Shown here: positions 14,342-22,231 of the stretch, piece by piece | Layout: each line of letters starts with the position of its first letter | Numbering within the stretch: position 1 is the first letter of the stretch | DNA from: Thermodesulfatator sp. | GTDB taxonomy: Bacteria; Desulfobacterota; Thermodesulfobacteria; Thermodesulfobacteriales; Thermodesulfobacteriaceae | Direction of reading: 5' to 3' | Length of the DNA stretch: 36,167 nt | Assembly: GCA_027064165.1 (NCBI GenBank) | Contig: JAMOQE010000053.1 | Span: forward strand, 1-36,167 | Notes under the pieces: generated by a model | What the model was told of the DNA's origin: nothing | The model's database searches: none | Seen by the model: only the letters and a program-made list of their open reading frames with translations | Program-made: the position numbers and the translations under genes

Positions 14342-14886
14342 GCCTCCTCCGCTATTTTTAAAAATTGTCTAAAAATAACTTCATCTTCTATTTTATATAA
14401 ATCTTTTGTTCCTTTGGCCACTCTCCTGAAATTTTCTATATTACTTTTTATCTCCCACTTATCACATAATTTTTTATATAAAAGCCAAAAATTTCTGATA
14501 CTTTTTATATATCTTCTTTTTACAGTTTCAAAATCTACAAAATGTCCTCCCTTTTTGACTCTTTCTTCTATTCTATACTTTAATATTTCTACAGGATAAA
14601 CAAAGATGTAAAAACAGACTATTTTACATTGTTTATCTTTTGCCTGCCTCAAAAAAGAGCGCAACCATTTTCCTGACATTGTCGTTTCAAAAGCAAAAGA
14701 TTCTCCCCTATCTAATTTTTTATGCAAAATATTTAAAAAATTTTTTCCTTTTACAAATTCATTGTCCGCTTTAATTATATCAGGATTGATAAAGTCCAGC
14801 TCAAATTTTGCACAAAACTTTTCTGCATAAGTGCTTTTTCCTGCTCCATTAGCACCGGCAAAAACAACTAAAATAGGACTATTCAT
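14338..14886 (-). CDS. Zeta-toxin-like P-loop kinase (COG4185 type)
   Basis: This 182-residue protein has Walker A GANGAGKSTYA (11-21), FINPDIIKADN (33-43), the conserved FAFETTMSG (64-72) and an Arg-rich lid (RIEERV, RRYIKSI), the pattern of zeta-like kinases. Classical zeta toxins phosphorylate UDP-N-acetylglucosamine and block peptidoglycan synthesis; the COG4185 branch has not been shown to do so in general. It overlaps the 3' end of murI by eight bases and the following small gene by four, so all three are coupled. Lys/Ile-rich AT-rich codons contrast with murI and argD, which suggests insertion of a mobile toxin-antitoxin pair into a housekeeping run. Confidence 0.85.
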   Translation of the reverse strand: MNSPILVVFAGANGAGKSTYAEKFCAKFELDFINPDIIKADNEFVKGKNFLNILHKKLDRGESFAFETTMSGKWLRSFLRQAKDKQCKIVCFYIFVYPVEILKYRIEERVKKGGHFVDFETVKRRYIKSIRNFWLLYKKLCDKWEIKSNIENFRRVAKGTKDLYKIEDEVIFRQFLKIAEEA

Positions 14887-15694
14887 ATTGTTTACAATGA
14901 GTTTTTTCTAAATCCACTTTCTTAAGTTTGAGTCTTCTTCCAAGAAACATGGTTGCCACTTTTTCAAAGTTTGGTGTAATGTCTGAGACATAAACTTCTG
15001 GTTCACCATTTGGCTCAAGTCCCTGTTTTAGCTCCGGTGAGCTTTCAAGAAGCTCCTTTACAGATCTTGCCACCTCTTCTGAAGGATCAACAAGTTTTAT
15101 CCTCTTTCCTGCCTTTTCCTGAATCACCTTTTTAATCAAAGGATAATGGGTGCAACCAAGAATAAGGGTGTCTATACCCCTCATTTTAAGAGGGATTAAG
15201 TATTTTTTAACAATGCGACGGGTCTCAGGCTTTTTTAACCAGCCCTCCTCAATCAGTGGCACAAGGAGTGGGCTGGGATTGGCATAAAGCTTTACCTCAG
15301 GATCTGCCTCCTGAAAAAGCCTCTGATATATCCCGCTCTCCACAGTGGTGCGGGTACCTATAAGGCCTATTTTTTTATTCTTTGTCAGGCTTAAAGCCTT
15401 TTTCATTGAAGGAGTAACCACTTCAAAAAAAGGCACCTCCGGGAAAGTCTTTCTCAACACTTCCATAGCTGTGCTTGACACAGTGTGACAGGCAACAACT
15501 ATTATTCTGGCTCCTTGCTCAATAAGAAAGCGAGTATCCTCTAAGGCATAGCGGGTGACTGTTTGAGGGCTTTTTGTGCCGTAGGGTGTGCGGGCAGTGT
15601 CTCCAAAGTAGATAATTCTGTATCCGGGGAGAACCTGCAAAAGCTCTTTGACAACTGTTAAACCACCAAGCCCTGAGTCAAAGACACCTATCAC
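14879..15694 (-). CDS. murI: Glutamate racemase
   Basis: MurI makes D-glutamate for peptidoglycan from L-glutamate without a cofactor, in the cytoplasm. The 271-residue protein has the opening IGVFDSGLGGLTV (2-14), GDTARTPYG (31-39), the first catalytic Cys C69 in VVACHTVSS, and the second, C181, in LILGCTHYPLI. Length is normal. It overlaps the upstream small membrane gene by four bases and the downstream zeta-like toxin by eight bases. Few doubts about function. Confidence 0.96.
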   Translation of the reverse strand: MIGVFDSGLGGLTVVKELLQVLPGYRIIYFGDTARTPYGTKSPQTVTRYALEDTRFLIEQGARIIVVACHTVSSTAMEVLRKTFPEVPFFEVVTPSMKKALSLTKNKKIGLIGTRTTVESGIYQRLFQEADPEVKLYANPSPLLVPLIEEGWLKKPETRRIVKKYLIPLKMRGIDTLILGCTHYPLIKKVIQEKAGKRIKLVDPSEEVARSVKELLESSPELKQGLEPNGEPEVYVSDITPNFEKVATMFLGRRLKLKKVDLEKTHCKQYE

Positions 15695-15975
15695 GGCCTC
15701 ATCCTGAAATAAAACTCAACACTTGCAGCAAAAGAGGTAAGCACAGCAAGCCAGAGAGCAGTACTTGCAAATTTTTGCCTGTCCATGGGCTTTTTGGTAA
15801 ATTTTGCACTTAAGCCATTCAAAATAATGGTAAAACCAAGGCCATAGAGCCCTGAGCCTATAAAAATTCGTCCAGAGTGAAGGATTGTTTCCTGAAGATT
15901 GTCAGGAAATATTCTGAGGCTAAAAAGCAGCCACAAAATTGCAGGCAAAACAAGTTTCCTAATGTCCAAATTCAT
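15691..15975 (-). CDS. Small membrane protein, unknown
   Basis: The 94-residue product has about three hydrophobic stretches (residues 7-22, 34-54 and 68-85) joined by short loops, one with KFTKKPMDRQK, and ends FYFRMRP. It is coupled by four-base overlaps on both sides, to the DUF364 gene upstream and murI downstream, which supports that it is real. I do not recognise the family and cannot assign a function; it could serve the envelope, given murI. Confidence 0.7.
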   Translation of the reverse strand: MNLDIRKLVLPAILWLLFSLRIFPDNLQETILHSGRIFIGSGLYGLGFTIILNGLSAKFTKKPMDRQKFASTALWLAVLTSFAASVEFYFRMRP

Positions 15976-16718
15976 TTTTCCACCCTCAGAGCAACTTTCC
16001 TCAAGGCCCCTTCTTTAAAAAATGCCGGAGCACCTTTACCTTCACAAACCAGTTTAAAAAGAAGTTCTGCATCCTCATATATAGCTCCGCAAAGCCAGGT
16101 GATAGGAGTAAAACGGAAAACCTGAGGACAAAGGGGAGTAGAAGGCCCTATAAGCACCACTTCCGGCACTTCTTTCACAAAGGTGAGCACCTCTTCCAGA
16201 GTTTGATTAACAAGTGTGGAAGAAGTAATAAAAGCAATTTTTGCTTTTCTGGCTGCTTCTGCAAAAGAAAACTTAATTTCTTCCCATTCTCCATCAAAAA
16301 TCCAGAGTTTCTTTACCCTGCCCTTAAGCCTTTTTACCAAAGGTGCAATCTCTCCAATCATTACAACTTCTGCTGAAGTATCAAGAGGAAGCTCAGAAAG
16401 CACATCTTCTTCCAGTTTTTGCTTTTTTAAGTCCCTTCTATTGTTCAAAATAGCATTTATAGTAGCAAGCCCCACAGCTTTTTCTATGGGGTTGCCTGAA
16501 ATGTAATTTTTTATCAAAATATCTGCAGGAGTCCTCCAGAAAGAAATATCAGAAAGAAGCTCACAACAGAGTTCTTTTTCTATAAAAGTATAGGCAAGGC
16601 CCGGACCCAACCTTTCCACTTCAACCAGCGTGTAATTTATTCCTACAACCACCCTTTTTGTCTTTTTAGCTCTGGCAAGAGGAAGTGCTGCCTCAACGAG
16701 CTCTTTATAAAGACTCAA
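15972..16718 (-). CDS. DUF4213/DUF364 protein (putative metal chelation family)
   Basis: The 248-residue protein shows the two-domain layout of DUF4213 (N-terminal, about 1-85; GINYTLVEV and PIEKAVGLATINAILN) followed by the Rossmann-like DUF364 domain (about 110-240; VVMIGEIAPLVKRLKG, FITSSTLVNQTLEEVL, VVLIGPSTPLCPQVF). The families are annotated as putative heavy-metal chelation proteins and are frequent in anaerobes and methanogens; the actual role is not known to me. Two Cys (C46-C47) and C196 could bind metal. It starts 12 bases after the Mrp ATPase stop, so a metal-cofactor theme for this pair is a fair guess. Confidence 0.85.
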   Translation of the reverse strand: MSLYKELVEAALPLARAKKTKRVVVGINYTLVEVERLGPGLAYTFIEKELCCELLSDISFWRTPADILIKNYISGNPIEKAVGLATINAILNNRRDLKKQKLEEDVLSELPLDTSAEVVMIGEIAPLVKRLKGRVKKLWIFDGEWEEIKFSFAEAARKAKIAFITSSTLVNQTLEEVLTFVKEVPEVVLIGPSTPLCPQVFRFTPITWLCGAIYEDAELLFKLVCEGKGAPAFFKEGALRKVALRVEK

Positions 16719-16730
16719 AAAAACCTCCTC

Positions 16731-17519
16731 TTATTTTATTCTAAATACCTTTTCTGAAATTTTCTCTCCTAATTCCTCTACGAGTTTCATCACTGTCTGA
16801 TCCGAAAGAAGCTCTTCCACGCTTTCTGCCTGAGCAAGGCTTTTTAACACAGGAATTTCTGCCATAAGAGAAAGCTTGTATTTATTTATAAATTTTTCAA
16901 AGTGTTCTCCTGCCTCTGAGAAAAGATCCGACATGTTTTTCACCACTCCCAGCACCGGCACCTGCTTTTCTTTCAAAATGGCAAGTGTCCTTGCTGCATC
17001 TGAGATGGCAAGCTTATGAGGAGTGGTTACCAGCACAAAGCCCTCCATTTCAAAAAGATCAAGCATGGTAAGGAAAATATCCCCTGTTCCTGGAGGAAGA
17101 TCCAGAATAAGAAAATCAAGAGGTCCCCATTCCACTTTTTCTGTGAATTCTTGAAGGAGCTTTCCTGCCATAAGGCCTCTCATAAAAATGGGGTCTCCCT
17201 CACCAAGAAGTAAACCCAGGCTCATCACTCTTACTCCCTCTACCACAATGGGCTTTAAATTTCCGCGCCCTTCAACCATTGGAGGCTTTTTCTCCCCAAT
17301 AAACAAAGGCACATTGGGACCATAAAAATCAAGATCAAAAAGCCCTGTGGCATATCCCAGCTCCTTCAGCCCTAAAGCAAGTAAAGTGGAAACCGTGGTT
17401 TTTCCAACTCCTCCCTTCCCACTTCCTACAGCAATAACAAACCTCACATCCCTTATTCCGAGATGCTTTTTACTCTTCTTTTCTTCCTTCTCCTTGGTGG
17501 GACAGGCATTATTTTGCAT
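16731..17519 (-). CDS. Mrp/NBP35-family P-loop ATPase (Fe-S cluster carrier type)
   Basis: The 262-residue protein carries the deviant Walker A GSGKGGVGKTT (32-42), the switch-like FDLDFYGPN (61-69), and LDLPPGTGD (about 137-145), all hallmarks of Mrp/NBP35/ApbC ATPases that carry or insert Fe-S clusters. The usual C-terminal CxxC of scaffold members is not seen; C6 is near the N-terminus. The N-terminal 20 residues are Lys/Glu-rich and flexible. It lies between dapB (16-base gap) and the DUF364 gene (12-base gap) in the minus-strand run. Confidence 0.88.
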   Translation of the reverse strand: MQNNACPTKEKEEKKSKKHLGIRDVRFVIAVGSGKGGVGKTTVSTLLALGLKELGYATGLFDLDFYGPNVPLFIGEKKPPMVEGRGNLKPIVVEGVRVMSLGLLLGEGDPIFMRGLMAGKLLQEFTEKVEWGPLDFLILDLPPGTGDIFLTMLDLFEMEGFVLVTTPHKLAISDAARTLAILKEKQVPVLGVVKNMSDLFSEAGEHFEKFINKYKLSLMAEIPVLKSLAQAESVEELLSDQTVMKLVEELGEKISEKVFRIK

Positions 17520-17535
17520 TTTCCCTCCTGTAAGA

Positions 17536-18348
17536 CTAAAGTTCTTTTAATCCAAGCACATCCTGCATGGTGTAAACTCCGGGTGTTTTTCCCACCACCC
17601 AGAGGGCTGCCCTAAGAGCACCTCTTGCAAAGGTTTCTCTGCTGCTTGCACGGTGGGTAAGCTCAAGCCTTTCTCCTATGCCTGCAAAAAGCACTGTGTG
17701 TTCTCCCACTATATCTCCTCCACGAATGGTCTGAATTCCTATCTGCTTGGCTGGCCTCTCTCCAATAATGCCTTTTCTACAGAAACAAAACTCCTCTTCA
17801 CTCAAACCAAGGGCTTTTGCAGCAGCCCTTGCCAGTTTAAAGGCTGTGCCACTTGGCGCATCCTTTTTCATTCTGTGATGTGCCTCAATAATTTCCACAT
17901 CATAACCCTCAGAAAGCACCCTTGCTGTTATCTCCACAAGCTTGCATAAAAGATTTATACCTGTGCTCATGTTATAATCCTGCACAAGTGGGAAATGCTC
18001 TTTGGCAAGAGAATGAATCTCTGAAAGCTCTTCTTCTGCAAAACCAGTTGTACCAATAACCATGGCCTTTCCATATTTAGCATTTTTCCTTGCATTTTCA
18101 AGAGAAGCCTTGTGAAAAGTAAAGTCTATCACCACATCAGCGCCTTCAATAACCTTTTCAAAATCATCTGCTACTTTAATACCTGTCTCCGGAATACCTA
18201 TCAAGGTTCCCACATCCTTCCCTACTGCAGGGCTTTCCGGGTGTTCAAAAGCACCCACAAGGTCTATTTCTGGATGTTCAAAAATAAGTTTGCAAATGGT
18301 TCTTCCCATTCTTCCTGCAGCACCTGCTACAACTGCCTTTACTGGCAT
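17536..18348 (-). CDS. dapB: 4-hydroxy-tetrahydrodipicolinate reductase
   Basis: DapB reduces the product of DapA with NAD(P)H to tetrahydrodipicolinate in lysine and diaminopimelate synthesis. In 270 residues are the NAD-binding GAAGRMGR (9-16), VIGTTGF (97-103), the catalytic EAHHRMKKDAPSGTA (155-169; H157/H158 and K162) and a C-terminal REVFARGAL-like end (here RETFARGALRAALWV). Length is standard. It overlaps sbcD by ten bases. Combined with murI and argD downstream, this stretch carries several amino-acid and peptidoglycan precursor genes. Confidence 0.96.
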   Translation of the reverse strand: MPVKAVVAGAAGRMGRTICKLIFEHPEIDLVGAFEHPESPAVGKDVGTLIGIPETGIKVADDFEKVIEGADVVIDFTFHKASLENARKNAKYGKAMVIGTTGFAEEELSEIHSLAKEHFPLVQDYNMSTGINLLCKLVEITARVLSEGYDVEIIEAHHRMKKDAPSGTAFKLARAAAKALGLSEEEFCFCRKGIIGERPAKQIGIQTIRGGDIVGEHTVLFAGIGERLELTHRASSRETFARGALRAALWVVGKTPGVYTMQDVLGLKEL

Positions 18349-19508
18349 AACTCAACCTCCTTTAATTTTTTAAGCTCTTCTACCACATCCAGATATACTT
18401 TCCAGACTTCAGGAGCAGGCTCCTTTCCCTCAACCAGCTTGTAAAACTCCCTGAAAAGCTCCTTTTCGTCAAGAAGTATTTCCTCCTTTATTAATCCTTC
18501 TTCCTGGATAATATCTTTTTCTTTTAATTCTTTTTCGTATTCAAGAATAACCAAATTGGGAAACCTCTCTTTCAGTCTTTCATAGGCATTAAACACTGGC
18601 ATGTCTTCTTCAAGGATTACCCTCACAAAAGCCTCTGTAGCAGGGCTTTTTAGAACTTCCTCAAATTTGCCTTTGAGCGTAATAAGTTCAAAAGTAGAAT
18701 GCAAATGCACCTTTTCTTCCCTTATTATTTTACCTCCTCTGCACTCAATAAACCACACTCCTTTGGGATTTTTTGCTTCACTAAAGCTATAGGGAAGAAT
18801 TGAACCGGAGTAATACACCTTATTTATTTTCTGCATCCTGTGAAGATGCCCGAGGAAAGCCATATCAAAAGGCAAAAGACTTGAAAGGGGAAGGACCTCC
18901 TCACTTCCTATTCCTTTCATAGTGGTTTCTTCACCTGAAAAAAAGGCCTTTTCCACAGCAAAATGTCCCAGAAAAAATGATGGGTGCTTAATTTCTCCAA
19001 GTTGAGATACCGCAAAAGAAAAAAGCTTGCTGTAGGTTATTTCTTCCCCAAGAGTTTTTATCCGGGAAGGAAACATCTCTTCCAGATGATTTTTTAATTC
19101 GTAAAAGGAAAGATAGGGAAAAATGTAAAAATAATACAGTTCCTTTTCCCCAAACACAAGTGGCTTATAAAATTGGCTTAAGTCATCCACCAGCATGATG
19201 TTAAGATGACAAAGAAAGTCTTTAAAAAGAGTAAGTCTTTTAGAATCGTGATTTCCGGGAATGATTATAGCGGGTATTTTCAGGTCTAAAAATTTTTTTA
19301 ATATGCTTACGAAAAGATTCTGGGTTTCTAAATCTGGATTTGGGCGGTCAAAAATATCTCCTGTAATAAGAAGGACATCAGGCTTTGCTTCCCTGAGAAA
19401 GGGAAAAAATTCTTTTTCAAAATAAAGGCACTGCTCTTGAGTAAGGCGCCTGCCAAAAAGGATTTTACCCAGATGCCAGTCTGAAGTGTGGACAATTCTC
19501 AAACTCAA
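18339..19508 (-). CDS. sbcD: SbcD-like Mre11-family nuclease subunit
   Basis: The 389-residue protein has the metallophosphoesterase motifs of SbcD/Mre11: HTSDWHLGK with D10 and H12, ITGDIFDRP with D51, IIPGNHDS with N86-H87-D88, FLGHFAVE and FLGHLHRM. With SbcC it would form the nuclease that trims DNA ends and cleaves hairpins at the nucleoid. The C-terminal part (about 280-389) is a capping and SbcC-contact region. No sbcC gene is in the window, which is unusual because the two are most often adjacent. It overlaps rlmE by four bases and dapB by ten. Confidence 0.9.
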   Translation of the reverse strand: MSLRIVHTSDWHLGKILFGRRLTQEQCLYFEKEFFPFLREAKPDVLLITGDIFDRPNPDLETQNLFVSILKKFLDLKIPAIIIPGNHDSKRLTLFKDFLCHLNIMLVDDLSQFYKPLVFGEKELYYFYIFPYLSFYELKNHLEEMFPSRIKTLGEEITYSKLFSFAVSQLGEIKHPSFFLGHFAVEKAFFSGEETTMKGIGSEEVLPLSSLLPFDMAFLGHLHRMQKINKVYYSGSILPYSFSEAKNPKGVWFIECRGGKIIREEKVHLHSTFELITLKGKFEEVLKSPATEAFVRVILEEDMPVFNAYERLKERFPNLVILEYEKELKEKDIIQEEGLIKEEILLDEKELFREFYKLVEGKEPAPEVWKVYLDVVEELKKLKEVELCQ

Positions 19509-20098
19509 CCCTTAAATCCAAGAGCAATTATAAAAATTTCCCTACTTTCTTTGCGGCTACTTTTTGGTTTAAAAAATTTAACACTTTTAAAGGATTTTTC
19601 AATTTCTTTTTTAAGAAGTGGTGTTTTTTCACCTTCAAAGACTTTTATAACCAGCGAACCTCCTTTTTTAAGGAGCTGAATAGCAAGCTCAAAGGCCTTT
19701 TTTGCAAGTTCCACAGATCTTACATGATCCCCAAATTTGTCTCCAGTTGTTTTGGGAGCCATATCACTTAAGACAACATCAAAATTTTTTATTTCAAGGG
19801 CCTCAAAGTCTTTATTTCCAAGAGTAAATGCATCTTTTTGAAGAAAAACAAAGTTTGGCAGGGAAATTTTCACTTCCTGAAGATCAACTCCCACCACTTT
19901 TCCCTTGGCTCCAACCAGCTTTGCTGCAAACTTTGACCATGAACCCGGAGCACATCCAAGATCAAGCACAAGAAAGCCCGGCCTGAGGATTCTGTACTTT
20001 TTCTGTATTTCTTCAAGCTTAAAAACCGATCTTGCAGGAAACCCCTTTTCCTTTGCCTTTTTTGCCCACTTATCAAACCAGGGATTCTTTTTAGCCAT
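19505..20098 (-). CDS. rlmE: 23S rRNA 2'-O-methyltransferase RlmE (FtsJ)
   Basis: RlmE/FtsJ methylates U2552 of 23S rRNA at the ribose. With the ATG at 20098 the protein is 197 residues: PARSVFKLEEIQKKY with the first catalytic Lys, SAM motif LVLDLGCAPGSWSKF, VVLSDMAPKTTGD with the catalytic Asp, and SLVIKVFEGE with the second Lys and Glu. A TTG at 20158 would add 20 residues, but these are in a different frame of the preceding zinc-ribbon gene and look unlike the family, so I prefer 20098. There is little Shine-Dalgarno; the start sits inside the last codons of the upstream gene (ATGGCTAA), which suggests coupling. Confidence 0.93.
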   Translation of the reverse strand: MAKKNPWFDKWAKKAKEKGFPARSVFKLEEIQKKYRILRPGFLVLDLGCAPGSWSKFAAKLVGAKGKVVGVDLQEVKISLPNFVFLQKDAFTLGNKDFEALEIKNFDVVLSDMAPKTTGDKFGDHVRSVELAKKAFELAIQLLKKGGSLVIKVFEGEKTPLLKKEIEKSFKSVKFFKPKSSRKESREIFIIALGFKG

Positions 20099-20309
20099 TT
20101 TTGTCTGAGTTTTTGAATTCTTTCTGCTCTTCCAGAGAGCAGGCAAGAAACTCCTCAATCATGGCTTCTTTCATAGCCTCTATTTCTTCCTCGTACTCAC
20201 TTGCAGGCCTTTCCATTCCACAGGTAAGGCACCTTACCTTAGCGTTTGCTCAGGTGCCAACAAGCTCTGCCTCTCCTCCACAATATTTACACTTGAGCTT
20301 TGGTTCCAT
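20091..20309 (-). CDS. Zinc-ribbon protein with in-frame UGA at codon 20 (candidate selenoprotein or nonsense mutant)
   Basis: A frame of 72 codons runs from ATG 20309 (AGGAAAA upstream) to TAA 20093-20091 and holds one internal TGA (20252-20250). Both sides make a coherent protein: CKYC (7-10) before it and CLTC (27-30) after it, together one zinc ribbon, then an acidic helix (SEYEEEIEAMKEAMIEEF). The stop overlaps the rlmE start (ATGGCTAA), as expected for an intact coupled gene. Directly after the UGA a perfect 7-bp hairpin with a G-first loop occurs at SECIS-like distance. Options are selenocysteine, a Trp/Arg/Ser codon mutated to stop, or a base error. No selenocysteine gene is in the window. 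Function of the ribbon is unknown; small ribbons of this kind often bind nucleic acid. Confidence 0.6.
20222..20252 (-). promoter_or_regulatory. Hairpin downstream of the in-frame UGA (SECIS-like)
   Basis: On the minus strand AGGUAAG (20239-20233) pairs perfectly with CUUACCU (20228-20222) around the four-base loop GUGC. The loop opens with G and lies 18 bases after the UGA, inside the 16-37 base range usually given for bacterial SECIS elements. Two competing folds exist: ACCUGAGC with GCUAAGGU (one mismatch, UGA in the stem) and GGCACC with GGUGCC. Confidence 0.45.
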
Positions 20310-20315
20310 TTTTTC

Positions 20316-20667
20316 CTAATTTGTGCTTTTTATTTCTTTTTTTATAGTCTCCATTACACTTCTTAAATCTGTTTCTTCTGATTCCATAATTTTATCTTTT
20401 ATATGCTTATGGTTAGGAAAAGTTTTTATATAGCTATGATGAGGAGAATTATCCCATCTTATCAATAAATTTCCTTCTGCATCTTGCCAATGATAAAAAT
20501 ATTTTCTTTTACCTTCCAAAAACAAGTAGTCTTTAATATACAATACGGAATTATCAATAAACTTTATTTTTTGCTACTAATGCTCTTGCACTTCCAAATT
20601 TTTTGTAATCTTTAATTTCAAAATCTTTGATTATTTCTTTAAAATCTTCAACTATTTTGTAAAACAC
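20316..20667 (-). pseudogene. tumE: TumE-family toxin, frameshifted
   Basis: The C-terminal part (75 codons, from about 20543 down) carries TumE (DUF6516) marks: YHWQDAEGNLLIRWDNSPHH and FPNHKHIKDKIMESEE. Upstream a second frame runs from GTG 20667 (KIVEDFKEIIKDF, FGSARALVAK) to TGA 20556-20554. The two join in one reading if one base is removed from the six-T run at 20567-20572 (A-run on the coding strand), giving ALVAKIKFIDNSVLYIKDYL. So this is a toxin gene with a one-base homopolymer insertion, either a true inactivation, a slippery-site product, or an assembly error. The GTG lies within the end of the tumA gene, as expected for a coupled toxin. Confidence 0.75.
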
Positions 20668-20959
20668 TTTTCAGTTCTTCCAACTTTTTAGTCCAGTAAT
20701 TAAATCCTTCTATTGCAAATTCCCATGCCATTAAATCGTCATAGATTTCAAAATTTTCTTCCGAATTTTCGTATTCTTTTTTCACTTCTTCAAAAGTTTT
20801 GTTATATTTTTTTTGAAAAAATTCTATCTCCTCTTTAAATTGGCTTATTTTGAACAAAATTTCGGTAAACAGATAGTCTTTTATAATCTCTTCAACATTC
20901 TTTATATTCAATTCTTTAAGGATGGGTTGAATCTTCTCTTCAATTGATAAAACCTGCAT
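20648..20959 (-). CDS. tumA: TumA-family antitoxin
   Basis: The 103-residue, strongly acidic helical protein (VEEIIKDYLFTEILFKISQFKE is cut short here; KKYENSEEN-type Glu runs; DDLMAWEFAIEGFNYW near 73-88) matches the partner protein that precedes TumE toxins. The DxxMAWxFAxEG...YW pattern is what I recall from this group. It lies immediately before the tumE frame and overlaps it by about 20 bases. With the toxin broken by a frameshift the antitoxin alone may be kept or may be decaying. The ATG at 20959 has weak AGAGG-like sequence upstream (AAATTTTAGAGG). Confidence 0.75.
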   Translation of the reverse strand: MQVLSIEEKIQPILKELNIKNVEEIIKDYLFTEILFKISQFKEEIEFFQKKYNKTFEEVKKEYENSEENFEIYDDLMAWEFAIEGFNYWTKKLEELKSVLQNS

Positions 20960-21059
20960 TTTTAACCTCTAAAATTTTTTAAAAATGTAGTGGCGTGGTT
21001 TATTCCCGCCTAATATACAATTGCAGGTTTATGGCCAGTTATATCATTTACAATCGTTT

Positions 21060-21138
21060 ACAATTATAATGTCAAAAAATTTAATCTTCAACTTGTGAAA
21101 GCTTTTGTTCTTGACTTTTAGAAGAAATTTTTTATGGT
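21060..21138 (+). promoter_or_regulatory. recA upstream region with weak promoter
   Basis: Between divergent tumA and recA lie 216 bases. The best promoter is TTGACT at 21111-21116 with TATGGT at 21133-21138 (16-base spacer). TTTACAATCG and TTTACAATTA form a short direct repeat around 21047-21066. I see no LexA box of the Escherichia coli or Gram-positive consensus. Confidence 0.35.
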
Positions 21139-21175
21139 AAGATTATTGAATAGAAATTGCCAAAAGGAGCATTAA

Positions 21176-22231
21176 ATGAGTGCTATTGACCGGAAAAAAG
21201 CCATTGAGGCAGCAATCTTTCAGATAGAAAAGCAGTTCGGCAAAGGCTCCATAATGAAACTCGGGGAAAGTGGCAAGAAAATAGAGGTTGAAGTAATTCC
21301 CACGGGCTCCATAGGGCTTGACATTGCTATAGGAGTAGGAGGCATCCCAAGAGGTAGAATTACTGAAATCTTTGGGGCTGAAGCCTCTGGGAAAACCACC
21401 CTTGCCCTGCACATGGTAGCTGAAGCCCAAAAAAAAGGGGGGGTAGCTGCTTTTATTGATGCAGAGCATGCCCTTGATGTAAATTACGCAAGGAAGCTCG
21501 GAGTAAATGTGGAAGAGCTCCTTGTGTCTCAGCCAGACACAGGAGAGCAGGCCCTTGAGATTGCAGAAGTGCTTGCAAGAAGCGGAGCTGTGGACATTAT
21601 TGTGGTGGACTCTGTAGCTGCCCTTGTTCCAAGGGCAGAGCTTGAAGGGGAAATGGGAGATCAACAGGTGGGCTTGCAGGCAAGACTTATGTCAAAAGCA
21701 ATGAGAAAGCTTACTGCAGCCATCTCACGAAGCAATACCGCGGTTGTCTTTATCAATCAGACAAGGATGAAAATTGGTATGGGAGGGTATGGAAATCCCG
21801 AAACCACTCCTGGAGGAATGGCCCTTAAATTTTTCGCCACTCTAAGAATGGAAATCCGCAAAATAGGCACTATAAAAGAAGGCACAAATACTCTGGGGCA
21901 CAGGGCAAAAGTAAAAATTGTAAAAAACAAACTTGCTCCTCCCTTTAAAGAAGTGGAATTTGATATCTACTTTGGAGAGGGTATTTCAAAAGAGGCAGAG
22001 CTTATAGACCTTGGGCTTGCCATGGGTATAATTGAAAGAAGTGGTTCCTGGTATTCTTACAGTGGAAAAAGGCTCGGCCAGGGACGAGAAAATGTAAGAA
22101 AATTTCTAAAAGAAAATAAAGAACTTGCCAGAGAGATTGAGCTTAAAATAAGAGAACATGCAGGGCTTCCACTTCCCAAAGACACTTCAAAACCTGAAAA
22201 GAGTATCCCTGAAAAGGAGAAGGCTAAGTGA
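21176..22231 (+). CDS. recA: Recombinase RecA
   Basis: RecA forms filaments on single-stranded DNA, drives strand exchange and stimulates LexA cleavage. The 351-residue protein has the N-terminal [21 protein letters not shown], Walker [10 protein letters not shown] (67-75), Walker [11 protein letters not shown], loop L1 [19 protein letters not shown], and [10 protein letters not shown] before loop L2 ([12 protein letters not shown]). The C-terminal tail is short and mixed Lys/Glu. No intein. AAAGGAGC lies seven bases before the ATG. The TGA overlaps the GTG of the heptose kinase gene (GTGA). Confidence 0.98.
   Translation: MSAIDRKKAIEAAIFQIEKQFGKGSIMKLGESGKKIEVEVIPTGSIGLDIAIGVGGIPRGRITEIFGAEASGKTTLALHMVAEAQKKGGVAAFIDAEHALDVNYARKLGVNVEELLVSQPDTGEQALEIAEVLARSGAVDIIVVDSVAALVPRAELEGEMGDQQVGLQARLMSKAMRKLTAAISRSNTAVVFINQTRMKIGMGGYGNPETTPGGMALKFFATLRMEIRKIGTIKEGTNTLGHRAKVKIVKNKLAPPFKEVEFDIYFGEGISKEAELIDLGLAMGIIERSGSWYSYSGKRLGQGRENVRKFLKENKELAREIELKIREHAGLPLPKDTSKPEKSIPEKEKAK

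Noticed and set aside
20101-20319. Plus-strand ORF of 72 codons
   Set aside because: It is the shadow of the zinc-ribbon gene on the other strand; its Ser-rich product has no protein-like pattern.
21047-21066. Direct repeat TTTACAAT upstream of recA as SOS operator
   Set aside because: It does not fit a known LexA box and is short in a very AT-rich region; noted only as part of the recA upstream region.
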